Source of the DNA: Inonotus obliquus
Taxonomy: Eukaryota > Basidiomycota > Agaricomycetes > Hymenochaetales > Hymenochaetaceae
DNA: 64,000 nt
Direction: 5' to 3'
Assembly (NCBI GenBank): GCA_032164295.1
Contig: JAJHTX010000002.1
Span: forward strand, 372,001-436,000
A program made the translations under genes and the position numbers. Positions 1-11,560 of the stretch are shown here, in pieces. Position 1 is the first letter of the stretch; every line of letters begins with the position of its first letter. The notes beneath the pieces are model-generated. The model did not search any database. It worked only from the letters and a program-made list of their open reading frames with translations, and was not told where the DNA came from.

Positions 1-364
1 ATTCCCGCAAAGTAATCAGATCTGACCTGATTCTGAATGTAGAAACACGATCCTAATTGAATTGCAGTACGATACTATGACACGAGAAAACAACAAAGGT
101 CTAATCTACATAGGTATATACAATGTTGATAGCAGAGGAAGACAGTCCCGACTGTCCGTTATCCAAGTTATTTCATTTATGCAAGACTTTTCCTTCCTTA
201 TATCACCATTGCACATTCCATTGCACATGATCCGCCGGGACTCGGGTCGCTTCAGTCAGTTGTGAAGCCTATTTCCTATTCCTCTTTCTTATGATGAGGT
301 TTAGGTCGGACATTTATTGAAAACGCGCTTCAAGAGCATGCTTGATGGCTAGAAACAGACGGCA
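1..364. other. Intergenic, no gene seen
   Basis: This is 3' flank of the transhydrogenase gene. The only open frame is a 67-codon one with no family resemblance. I see no RNA gene or repeat here. Confidence 0.5.
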
Positions 365-3300
365 TTAGCTCCAGGGAAGAGAAGGTCGAATTAGAACCCC
401 ACCATCGCAAGTGTCCTTCGCATCACCGAATAACATCTTCGTTCCCGGCATATAGAACATCGGGTTTGGTACATCGGCTAAGAACATATTGAGTACCTCG
501 ATATCAACTTCCAAAGAAGCGAAAATCACCATATCCGCTAGCCATACTACGCTTCATCACGACGACTTGCTTGCTCTTCCATGCGTGCAGAACGGGCATG
601 CCGGCAATAGGCGAACCCGGCTCCAACGCGATCGGGTTGACAGTATCATTTGCACCGATGACGAGCGTTACGTCCGTGTCGCCAAAGTCGTCATTGATTT
701 CGTCCATTTCCAGTACAACTGCAAAGTCGAGGGTTCAGTAGAACCCAACAAAAATAGAGGTCAATTGAGACGCACTGTCATAGGGAACGGATGCTTCCGC
801 GAGCAGGACGTTACACTGTCCAGGCATCCGTCCGGCAACAGGGTGAATTGCAAATCGTACATTTATACCTTTCGAACGCAGCATACGGGTAATATCCGAG
901 ATGGCGTATTGAGCTTTCGCAACGGCCATCCCGTATCCGACCACCTATCCACAGAAGTATCGAATGCTGCAATAAGCGTAGAACGAGATTATTACGTACG
1001 AGAATGACATTCTCAGAATTAAGTAGAGCATCAACAACCTCATCCACTGACGTCTTCGTAACCTGCCCCTCAATCTTGAAATCTGTTTGCGCTGGAGCGG
1101 CTATCCCTCCGAACAGGACATTGGTGAGCGACCTGTTCATTGCCACGCACTAACACCAATATTGGCTTGAAAAGAAAACTGACGTTGAGTTGACAGGAAT
1201 ACGTACCATGATGTAAGACAGGATGGAACCGCTGACTCCAATCAACGAGCCAATACTCGTAAGGAGTGGATTATCGAGCATAAACCCTTCCGCGACGAGA
1301 GCAAAACCAGAGTATGCGTTGAGGACCGTAATGACAACAGCTAACAAGTCGATGTTGTGAGCGGTTAAACCATGGAATGCTGAGATGTTACCGAAAACTC
1401 ACGCATATCAGCACCACCTATTGCAGCAGTTGTCGTATACCCCTTCAAGAAGCTCAATACAGTGTTTCCCGCAAGGCAACCAGCAGCGATAAGTGGTGCA
1501 CCCGGCGCCATGCTCACAAACGCGCCCATTGTAGCAAGGTTTGCGCCGAGGAGCGAGCTATTGATAAGATGTCGGCCGGGTAAGATGAGTGGACGTGAAG
1601 ACATCTTCCCGGCGAGTTTAAGGAAGGCAACGATCGAACCTGTGAAGGTGACTCCACCTAGAATTATCCATTCGGACATCAGATTGAGATTTCCGTCAGG
1701 GAACAATGCGCACCGATTAGGACACCGAGATAAGCTGCCACGAGATGTAGAGTCGAGATATCGCTGACATCCTGCAATACACTCCCTATACTTGTCAACA
1801 CTGCAGCTAAGCCAACTACAGAGTGCAGAGCGGCGACCATCTGTGGTAGTTCTGTCGGCGTAATGCGTCGTCCAATTATAGCACCTTGTGTTTACATATG
1901 GGTCAGTCACCGCCGCAGACACCAGAAACGATAGCAAGATTTACCAATTAGACTTCCAACGCTTGCAAGACCAGCGAACTGCGCAAGCGTTTCAGGAGCA
2001 AATCCGACTGCCAAGAGTGATGCGAGGATTCCAGATGCAACTCCCAAGATACCCAGGATGTTCCCTTGTCGCGCAGTTGCCTGTGACGCGAGACCAGAGA
2101 TTGAACCTGTAAATGTTCAATCAGTCTCATCAAAATCCAGAAACAGAGAAAATAGATGAGTCATTGACGTACTGATACACAGTACACTGCTAACCAGATA
2201 TCCGGCTTGTACGAGACCAGCGGCGCCGGTGCTCGCCGCAGCAATGTATCCACCACCAAACAATAGACCAGGGATTGCATACAACCATGGATATTCAGGT
2301 GGGTCAGTAGGACCTAGGAGAGAATCGCTCAGGATGGATAGAAGACAGTTGATAAGAGTCCATCATTACGTTTGAACATATCAAGCATCCTCTTCGTGAT
2401 TACGAAACCTCCAGAGACATTCACGAACGCCAGAAGGACGGAGAGTGCTCCAAGAGCTTGTGGGATTGTGCCAGGGAGAAATCCGCCTCCCATGACGAAG
2501 AGACCTCCGACACCGACCATACCTGTAATGTACAATCAGGTACACCATTCCGAAGACATGAGATCGAACAGGGAAGGCTTGAGATAAGGTACAAACCTGA
2601 AATTGCGTTCGTCACGCTCATCAAAGGCGAGTGCAATGCAGGGCTTACACCCCATACAACACGGTATCCGATAAGACCCGCAAGCCCAAAAGTGAAGAAG
2701 TTACTCATGAACGCAGGCCCCGTCATTTTTCCGAGAGCAAGTGCCGTGCCCATTCCGCCAGTAACCGTCGCAACATCACGAGTCGCCTGCTGCCATGGCG
2801 TCAATGCCTTCGACTCCGCTTCCTTCGCTGCTGCAGCTGTAGCAGCAGAGGGAGAAGGTGCAGGAGGTGGTGCGGGACGAGGGGCGGGAGGGAGGATTTG
2901 TCCGTTGAGGGTTACGATTGACCCACGAACAACTTCGTCTGTGAGGTCGATTCCGAAATGCTTTTCGTGGGGAGATATGGAGAGTAAGAATTTCGTGATG
3001 TTGTTGGAGTACAGGGTGGAGGATTGGGTGGGCAGGCGGGATGGCAGATCCGTGTACCCTGAAAATAAAATGAGTATTGTGTCGAACAATTTTAGGTGCC
3101 AACCGTACCAATGATGGAGACACCGCTCTTCACAGCAAGTTGTCCTGGGATAGTAGCCTCGCAATTTCCACCATTCTCCGAAGCTAGATCGACAATGACA
3201 GATCCAGGCTTCATGGCGGCAACCATCTAATCAACCAGATTTGATCAACGGCACGCGAATTCGACTATCTCAGAAGAACTTACCTCGTTCTTGATGAGCT

Positions 3301-4504
3301 TGGGTGCAGGTCTGCCTGGGATAAGCGCGGTCGTGATCACGATGTCGACATCCTTACACTGCTCCATGAAGAGCTTCATTTCTGCCTCGATGAATTCTTT
3401 TGACATCTCCTTAGCGTATCCTCCCGTGCCGGCACCGTCTTCCTTTATGTTCACTTCGAGGAACTCCGCGCCTAGGGATTGGACTTGTTCGCGCGCGGCG
3501 GAGCGAGTGTCAAAACCTCGTACGATCGCGCCAAGTCGACGAGCCTGGTACAAAGACATGAATGCATTAGTTGCGAGACCTAAATTGTATGGCATACCGT
3601 TGCGATTGCACTGAGACCTGCTACACCAGCACCAATAACCAGAACTTTACATGGAGGAATCTATACAAAGATGTTAAATTCTCGACAAAGAGCTGAAAGA
3701 AAACCTGAACAAACTTTGCTGCAATTACAGTTAGTTTATTCAACGCGACGCGGAATCTTTGTCGTTGCTTACCCTGCCGCAGTTACTTGACCCGTTAAGA
3801 ACCGACCGAAATGATTAGAAGCCTCCAAAACAGCTTTATAACCAGCTATATTTGCCATGGAACTTCATTCCATGATTAACCTTTGATCCATAATATAAAG
3901 TTATAAGGTATGACACACCTGAGAGCATCAAAAGTCTGTGCACGAGAAATCCGGGGTATCATATCCATTGCGAATGCCGTCGCCTTGCGCGTAGCTAGCG
4001 CCTCCACGAGTGCCTTATTTTGTGCAGGATATAAGAACGAGATCAATGTCCCGCCCTCCCGCAATGCGTCCACTTCCTTATTAGCTCCATCATGCCCAGG
4101 GGCGCGGACCTTGAGCAGAATATCGCTTTCGTTCCAAACGGAACCGCGCTCGACGAGTGTCGCGCCTGCTTGCGAGTAGGCATCATCTGTGAACTGAGCC
4201 TCGGCACCCGCGCCGCGCTCAACAAGAACGCGCGCGAAGCCCTTCTTTAGCAAAAGGGCCGCATTCTGAGGTGTTATGGCAACGCGGCGCTCGCTTGGGA
4301 ATGATTCTCGCGGTACACCGACAGTGAGTGAGGAGTACGGTATGGCTGAGGTAGGTTGGACGGCGCGTTAGTATCGAATGCACCGAATAGCGACAGGCCT
4401 ATCTCACCATTTACTTTTGGCTGTGTCGGCTTTTCCTCTTCATTCAGCCTACGCGTTGAGTGATACAACCGACGTATGTCTATCACCACTACATTGGCAA
4501 GCAT
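365..4504 (-). CDS. NAD(P) transhydrogenase, mitochondrial (proton-translocating), multi-exon
   Basis: It couples hydride transfer between NADH and NADP+ to proton movement across the inner mitochondrial membrane. Domains follow the fused alpha-beta order. The PNT N-terminal domain begins with [20 protein letters not shown] just after the first intron (4346-4407). The NAD-binding part carries VIGAGVAGL and [20 protein letters not shown]. An Ala/Pro-rich linker and the first membrane block ([20 protein letters not shown]) follow at about 2.6-2.9 kb. The beta-subunit membrane block lies at about 1.2-2.3 kb. The NADP domain has [28 protein letters not shown] and [10 protein letters not shown], ending with [19 protein letters not shown] and a TAA at 365. 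I chose ATG 4504 because the first exon reads as a short mitochondrial presequence ([10 protein letters not shown]). Introns are many and about 50-60 bases long. The start is the least certain part. Confidence 0.9.
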
Positions 4505-5153
4505 CAACGGACACGAATAGCACGGCCTGACATCGACGTACCAGCACGCGTTAACTTTGAGGATAGTCCACGCGATACCGCCAGACAGCTCCATGAATGG
4601 CGAGCCGAGAGCGGCGACAACGATGATGGTAAACCCATCGTTCAGCAACCCAGCGACCTCTTTCGCGATTTCCGCGATGAGGAAAGATGGCGAAGATTTG
4701 CCAGCTGGCGATATAGATTTGTGTGTAAGATATTTGGCTAAACTGCCAGATTTATGCTGTTCACATGCGTGAGTCTCGCGATCACGCGTACGAATGGTTC
4801 CGCATATAGTCACCTAAATGACCGGGACGAGCACAATCTGGGGCGAGTTACACTCAGCCTTGCTGGGCACACGATTCATCAAACAACAGATAACAATTCA
4901 GCGGGAATACCAGGCAGAAGCATCGAGCAAGCACTCGATTCGATGAGCCAAAATCACTCGGCTTCCCATTACAGTACGCCGATCGTGCAAATCGTTGATC
5001 GTTGTCGGAGTTTCAAGTTTCTCTTGCGTGAGAACGTTGGTCTTGTTTGGCATTATTGACGCGTTGCTTACGAGGTTGACCCAAACCAAACAATACGCGA
5101 CGCGTCTCTGTGTACTGTGTGACTTGGCGGTCTTTTACTTGCACACAGATACA
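4505..5153. promoter_or_regulatory. Divergent intergenic region between transhydrogenase and RAD54
   Basis: About 650 bases separate the two divergent start codons, so both promoters should lie here. An open minus-strand frame reaches up to 4813 in front of the transhydrogenase start, but it has no family match and I do not call it coding. I see no convincing TATA box or repeat. Confidence 0.45.
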
Positions 5154-8100
5154 ATGCTGCGCAGGCAGCCTGTAACACCAGACGGAAGACCAGTTGATCG
5201 ACTTCAAGAGAGTGTCCGCATCAACAAGCCATTTAGGCCTCCTTCATTCACCAAGACACGCGATCAGCCACAACGGAAGCACAAAAAACGCGTGTCATAC
5301 AAAGATGCTGGTGGTGATGATGATTCTGATGACAATAGTACCGGCAAGAAGAAACGAAAGAAGGACGAGAATGGGCCTCCTGAAATCGACCTCGTTGCCC
5401 ATGACCTAAAACGCTTTCCAAAGTTCGAGCCGAAGCCCTTTCAAGCTGTCGCGTCGCGCAGGTTCTCAATACCATGTATGACGAATAGCAAGGGCGAAGT
5501 TGTTCATACCGCCCTCTCTAGAGTATCCTTGGGCATTCGACCTCAGCCCCTCTTGCTTCCTCGACCGCTTCATGATCCGATGCAAGACCATGCGATAGTC
5601 CTATTCGACCCGACTATCGATGATCGAGAGACGGAGGAAGAGAAACGTGAGCGAGAGAAAGAAGAGGAGAGGGAACGACTAGCGAAGGAGGCCGAAGAGA
5701 AGACAAAGGGAATGTATAATCCTCATAAGTCGCTGCGTAAGATGCTCGGCGAGGACCAGAAGAAACAGCAGGCAAGGCAGAAAGTAGCTGTCGTCTTGGA
5801 TCCTAAGCTCTCGAAAGTCTTGCGTCCACATCAGATTGAAGGAGTGAAGGTTCGTTGGACGTCCTGTGCTTCTCGTCATACAGGTGTAAGAACTCACGGT
5901 GCCCTAGTTCTTGTTCCGGTGCACGACCGGTATGACCATCGAGAATCAACACGGGTGAGTCACACTCGACCCTCGCTGTGGTCTCTATTAAATCACTATC
6001 TCAGCTGTATCATGGCGGATGAAATGGGCCTTGGGAAAACTCTCCAGTGTATTGCACTAATGTATACTCTCTTGAAACAATCGCCACATGCCGGGAAACC
6101 CGCCATTGACAAGTGCATCATCGCATGCCCTAGCAGTCTCGTCAGAAACTGGGCAAATGAACTGAGTATGTAGTTATAATCGTTTCGTACATAAACATCA
6201 CCATTGAAACTTGTACTGCGTAGCAAAGTGGCTTGGCGAAGAGGCCCCGGGGTCTCTTGCGGTTGATGGAAAGGGTACCAAGGCAGAGCTGATCCAGAAG
6301 GTAAATCGATGGGTCGAAGCAAAAGGAAGAAGCGTAACACAACCAGGTTAGAATAAGCCCAGTTTGTCAAATTCACTGACCCAACGAAATTCCGTGTAGT
6401 CATGATTGTCTCGTATGAAACACTACGAACACTTTCTGAGTACCTCGCAAGCTGCAGTATTGGGCTTTTACTCTGTGACGAAGGACACCGTCTCAAGAAC
6501 TCAGGTATGTGGGAGGTCCAGGACAGATGAGTATTGCTCTCATGTCAACAGATTCATTGACATTCCAGGCTCTAAATGCGCTCAATGTAAAACGCCGCGT
6601 CATCCTTTCCGGGACGCCTATCCAGGTAAAGACATACTCTTCTGACTCTCTTTTCTCTTCTCTCATCGAAGTTCTTGTGCTTTCAGAATGATCTATCTGA
6701 ATATTTCTCCCTTCTCAATTTCGCAAATCCGAACTATCTCGGTTCCAAGGGCGATTTCCGGAAGAACTTTGAGAATGCTATCATAAGAGGCCGAGATGCT
6801 GATGCCACTGACGCGGTCAAAGCTTCGTGTGAGACGAAACTCAAGGAACTTGGAGCGCTTGTTACGCCATTCATCATCCGCCGAACGAACGACCTCCTTT
6901 CGAAATACCGTAAGTCATCATTGAGCAATTCGATGATCATTTGGTTTGAACTCAGCTTTCTATCGCGATGTGCAGTTCCCGTCAAATACGAGCATGTCGT
7001 CTTCTGTGGTCTCTCCGACTTCCAGCTCGCTCTTTATAGATTATTCATTACGTCACCTGAAATCAAAGCCCTTCTTCGCGGGACCGATTCTCAGCCACTC
7101 AAAGCCATCAATATCCTCAAGAAGTTATGCAATCATCCTGAATTGCTCAGCTTACCAGATGATCTACGAGGCTCGGACCATCTTATTCCGGATGGATTCG
7201 TTGGAGCTGGACAAGCGAGCACAGGACGCAATCATGGCCGAAATCAGGGTGTACGATGCGATTGGAGTGGAAAGTTTGTTGTTCTCGAAAGGTCCTTAAT
7301 TTACTGTGACACAGTCCCTTGTAATCAACCAACTTAACTAACTACATCGTCTACCAGATTCCTTCACCGTATCAGAACAGAAACGCAGGACAAGATCGTC
7401 CTCATAAGCAACTACACGCAGACACTTGACCTCTTCGAGAAAATGTGTAGGGCGAAAGGGTATGCTTCCGGGCAATCTCTCCCAGTATACTATGCTGATG
7501 TATTGATCATTGGGAAGCTATGGCTGTTTTCGACTTGACGGAACTATGTCTGTTAGCAAACGGCAGAAACTGGTGGACCAATTCAATGACCCCAACCGAC
7601 CAGAATTTGTCTTCCTTCTGAGTAGTAAAGCTGGAGGATGTGGTATCAATCTTATTGGTGCAAACCGATTGATTCTCTTCGATCCTGGTAAGCCCGTTGT
7701 TCCTGAAGCCCTCACTTCTGTATTCTTACTAAGTGGTGTTGCGTTCCAGATTGGAACCCTGCCGCTGACCAACAGGCTCTCGCACGAGTCTGGCGAGACG
7801 GACAAAAGAAAGAATGTACGTCTTGTTGCTCTCCCTCCTCTCCTCTTCTTAAGTAACCCATACATTATCTTCTTTTCTATCAGGTTTCGTCTACCGTTTC
7901 ATCTCAACCGGCACAATCGAAGAGAAAATCTTTCAACGCCAAGCACAAAAACAAGCTCTGTCCTCAGCCGTCGTCGACGCAACCGAAGATGCTGAACGTC
8001 ACTTCTCTGTCGATATGCTACGACAACTTTTTACGTTTAAGGAAAACACGTTATGTGATACGCATGATACGTTTAAATGTAAGAGATGCAAAGACGGGAA

Positions 8101-8315
8101 GCAGATAACCAAGTCCCAGGCGCTGTTGTATGGGGATGCGAGCACGTAAGTTCAATAATGGCTTTTATTTGAGGATCGATGGGGATACTAATCACGAATG
8201 TGATAGGTGGAACCATTACACTAATGAGGAATTAAAGAATAATCACGATGACCTTCTGCGAGCGGAGGTCGGGTTGCCAGAGGTTTCTTTCGTTTTCCAG
8301 TACATCAGTCATTGA
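5154..8315 (+). CDS. RAD54: RAD54-like SNF2 DNA translocase, multi-exon
   Basis: An ATP-driven dsDNA translocase that works with RAD51 in homologous recombination in the nucleus. The start at 5154 gives [20 protein letters not shown], then a basic Lys/Arg-rich tail typical of RAD54. Next come a charged Glu/Arg stretch and [14 protein letters not shown]. Helicase motif I is [14 protein letters not shown] near 6.02 kb. The DEGHRLKNS box is near 6.48 kb, LSGTPIQ near 6.6 kb, and the second RecA lobe has [20 protein letters not shown] (with a leading intron break) and [21 protein letters not shown] near 7.5-7.7 kb. The C-terminus [20 protein letters not shown] followed by [10 protein letters not shown] is close to the family ending. 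At least seven short introns interrupt it. Order and spacing match RAD54 better than other SNF2 groups. Confidence 0.93.
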
Positions 8316-8540
8316 TCGACTCAGCTTGTCATATCTGCTTTCCATTCGGATTTCCCCTGCTGTCCTCGTCTCATCCTGCATTCGTGATTCGGCCTTTACA
8401 ATCCTGTAGCAGTAGCTTTCTTTCGCCAAGGAGAACTCTTCTTATTGTACACGACAGATAACGATACATACTAATGCAAAATAGCTGAATGTAGATTGTG
8501 TATGGAAATGGCATACACTAACACACGTACGAATGAACAG
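8316..8540. other. Convergent 3' intergenic spacer
   Basis: A 225-base spacer between the 3' ends of RAD54 and the LIN1-like gene. It presumably holds the 3' UTRs of both. No other feature is seen. Confidence 0.4.
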
Positions 8541-9879
8541 TCAATCCACAACATCATCCCAATCACCCCACTCCCCTCCAACAACTCGCACCTTCACTTT
8601 CTCTCCAAGTTCTCCAAAGTACTTTGCATCATACCACGCTGACATCTCATCCTCACCAAATGGACCAAAAACTTGTGCGGACTCTCCACTCCCATCGCCA
8701 CTGGTACTAGAACCATTCTGCGCCTGCGATTGCGCACCAGGGACGTCCCACTTGTATTCGTACTTTATCGGAGGTGGCGTCCAGTCTGGATCGACGTTCC
8801 CTGCTGACCGGACAGAACGTAAGAAGTGTTCGTATGTCTTGTTGTAAACTTCGATATCGCCTAGGGACATGAGCTCTGATGCTAGAGTTGTAAGGTGTTC
8901 GATTTTGGATTTTTGAGGATTTTGAGAGGAATGGGTGATTGATGAGGATGCGGGGTGAGTGGTTAGATCGTCAACGTCCATTGAGGACTGGTTATGATTG
9001 CGGGCTTTTCGTGTACTAGAATGAATTGAATTCCTGGGATGTTGGAACGAAGATGCGAGCTACGTACTTCTTTGCCTTTTCTTTCTCCTTCCCTTTCTGC
9101 TTCTTTACTTTCTCTCCAAGTCTAGCAAGAGCTTCGAGTACCGTCTCGCCCTTCTTCAAAAATCTCAACACTCCTTTCTCCAAATCCTGCTTGCTCCCTG
9201 CCTGCTGGGCTTCTCTATCCTCCGCTCTCAACTTCTCCCTCTCCTTCCTCTCCATAGCGCGTTTCGCTCTCCGCGCTTTCTTAATCGCTCTCTCATCCGC
9301 ATCATCAAGCCATTTGTCGTGAATGGCATGAGGGTCAAAAGAACGGACGTACATCCCATCCTCAGTGAACTTTCCTTCTTCCATTTCTTCGCGCATGTTG
9401 AAGGAGGATAGCTCAAATCCCATTCCGGCTTTCTTTCGTCTCTCGACATCATCTTCGTCTTCCGGCTCGCTCTCTGAAGATTCACTATCATCCAGATCTC
9501 CCCTCGAACCTGCAGATCCCTCGTCGTTGAATTCTTGCCCCTCGATATCGCCTAATCGCAAATACTCCTTCTTCTTCTTCTTCGCCGCCACCTCTTCATC
9601 CTTATCCTCCTTCTCCCCCATCGCAAACATATCTTCCTCTTCTTCATTCTCCCCGTCCTTCCCGCCTTTCCGTCGCGAAAGGACGACACCCTCGCCGTCA
9701 TCACTCGAGTCCGACTCGTATCCTTCTGTCTTTACTCGTCCCTTCCGATTGACATTCTTAGAGTCTTCAAGCTGCGCTTCGACATCTTCCTCAAACCGCG
9801 CCGGATCATCTTCTGGTGGTATAAAGCGAGTTTTCTTCTTGGTTTTTGCTTGTTCTGAAGAAGGCTTTGAGCGTTTCAT
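8541..9879 (-). CDS. LIN1: LIN1/CD2BP2-like GYF-domain protein (U5 snRNP-associated)
   Basis: Family members (yeast Lin1/Snu40, human CD2BP2) bind the U5 snRNP and proline-rich spliceosomal partners. The ATG at 9879 gives MKRSKPSSEQAKTKKKTRFI, and FIPPEDDPARFEEDVEAQLE matches the family start. A long Asp/Glu/Ser-rich middle and GMYVRSFDPHAIHDKWLDDA follow. A short intron lies around 8985-9060. The last exon has the spacer SELMSLGDIEVYNKTYEHFL and a C-terminal GYF-like domain: WTPPPIKYEYKW, then GPFGEDEMSAWYDAKYFGE. The GPF-x4-M-x2-W-x3 spacing is kept, but the motif ends KYF rather than GYF. It shares a 92-base divergent promoter with the SAM37 gene. The exact splice junction is unresolved. 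Confidence 0.88.
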
Positions 9880-9971
9880 GGCGGTCTGGAGTAACTTGAA
9901 AGTCCAGTGTAATTTAGGAAGCGCTGATCTGGCAATCACACTATTTCCTAAAGTAGACTGACAGTGTCAAT
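9880..9971. promoter_or_regulatory. Very short bidirectional promoter (LIN1 / SAM37)
   Basis: Only 92 bases separate the ATG of the LIN1-like gene (minus) from the first ATG of the metaxin-like gene (plus), or 131 bases if the metaxin starts at 10011. One shared promoter is inferred. No TATA-like sequence stands out. Confidence 0.5.
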
Positions 9972-11420
9972 ATGCCCCTTTTGCCGATTCCCCACTTGCG
10001 ACAAATCATGCCAGACGAACCTGAACTCGTCCTCCACGTCTGGCCTGGTCGCTGGGACCTGCCGACATTCACACCATCATGCCTTGCATCTGTGCTTTAC
10101 CTACAGCTTGCCATCCCTGGGCAATTCGTAGTTGAGGGAGGCACAAACCCCGACGTTTCACCCGATGGTGCGTAGTGTCTTCCAACACGCAATCGTCTTT
10201 ACCTTACCTGACCAAAGCGCAGGACAATTACCTTTCCTCTCTCATGGACTAGTTTCCATCTCCTCATTTCCGTCAATCGTGAAATACGTTGATGGTCTCC
10301 ACAGACCAAACAATGCGACTTGCGAAGGGGATGGGGATGGATCCGCAAATGCATTTCCACAGGAAGCTCAGAATCGGGAGAACATGGCCCGAGGAACGGC
10401 TTGGATAGCTTTTGTATCTGCTCATTTGGGTGACCTTGTGGTAAGTGTTCGAGTTTTGCCCCTCTGCCAGGCGCTTCTTCGTTCTGACTGACTGACTATC
10501 TCAGGCCTGTTCACTTTTTACTCTGCGACATAACTATTATGATTTTGTCCGTCCTGCACTTTCAGAGCTGTTCCCTGTTCCTCAAAGATACTATGTCCCG
10601 AATCGCATTCGCAGGACCTACAAATCACGTCTAGAGGCGGTCGGACTGTGGTCAATTTCAGCTGAAGAGGCTGAAGAAGAGAAACGAAAGAAGAAGAATC
10701 TTGGTCTTGCAGGTCTTGATTCGGTTAAAGAAGCGTTTGGAAAGGAGAAGGTAAGTATTTAACTCTCGCGCGAGGATTTATCTGTTTACCATGAAACAGG
10801 TGCTGGACAGGGCACAAACGACGCTTGACATCCTCTCTCGCCTTCTCGGCGACAAGCAATTCTTCCTTGACAGTCCGAAACCTACCCCACTAGATGCTCT
10901 TATCGCTGCACACATCCTCCTCTTGACTGTTCCTCCTTTTCCCAATGACCTCCTTCGTAAACTTGTCACTGAGTCATACCCATCCCTTTTCGCTCATGCC
11001 GGAAGGCTCCAATCGCGTACGCTTTCTGCTCCCGGGACACTACACGAGTTAGCGGCAAGCATGTCCTCCTCCTTCGAAGTTGTCGCATCACAAGCTCAAA
11101 CAGACCATCCTGATGAGGAGGCGGCTCCACTGTGCTTACGCTCTGCACCAAAGCCATCACTCACAGAACTCCTCCCCTCTCTGGTCGTCCCGTTCTCCTG
11201 GGGACTGGGAAATCCGTTCTCGAGCTCCGAGGTGAAACGCAAGTCAGATCAGGACAGGGAGCATGAAAAGATGCGTTGGGCCTGGTTTGGAGTAGTGGCA
11301 ATAACTGTCGCGGCATGGGTATGGACTACCGGGTCCAGATTTGTTCCGTCGCAAAGTGAAGAAGAGCAAAACATTCAAGGATCTAGAGAAGCACAGGATA
11401 GAGAGGATGGGAGGATATGA
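9972..11420 (+). CDS. SAM37/metaxin-like subunit of the mitochondrial sorting and assembly complex
   Basis: SAM37/metaxins sit in the outer mitochondrial membrane and help the SAM complex insert beta-barrel proteins. Exon 1 has LVLHVWPGRWDLPTFTPSCL, a typical metaxin N-terminal thioredoxin-like start, then AIPGQFVVEGGTNPDVSPDG. Exon 2 gives LPFLSHGLVSISSFPSIVKY. Exon 3 has YYDFVRPALSELFPVPQRYY. Exon 4 has a GST-C-like stretch, LLGDKQFFLDSPKPTPLDAL and AHILLLTVPPFPNDLLRKLV. A single C-terminal membrane helix (WAWFGVVAITVAAWVWTTG) sits near residues 335-355 and fits a tail anchor. The start may be 9972 or the ATG at 10011. Introns lie near 10165-10215, 10440-10505 and 10750-10800. Confidence 0.88.
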
Positions 11421-11560
11421 AAGGGGAGTAGCGAAGTACATGGCAGAATAACGAGCGAAGCACAGGGTGTGACCATTTTGATAATCTACCACCACTAAGT
11501 AGCACTAAGTCCAATAAATGTTTTCGACAAACGAAATTTATTCGTTAATATAATAATGGC
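11421..11560. other. 3' flank of SAM37 and LINE 3' boundary zone
   Basis: This AT-rich stretch joins the 3' end of the metaxin gene to the 3' end of the minus-strand LINE. An AATAAA-like sequence is present. I cannot place the exact LINE end, as no clear poly(A) or target duplication is visible. Confidence 0.35.

Noticed and set aside
4505..4813. Minus-strand frame upstream of the transhydrogenase start
   Set aside because: It does not resemble transhydrogenase or any family I recognise, and the presequence-like exon explains the gene start without it.
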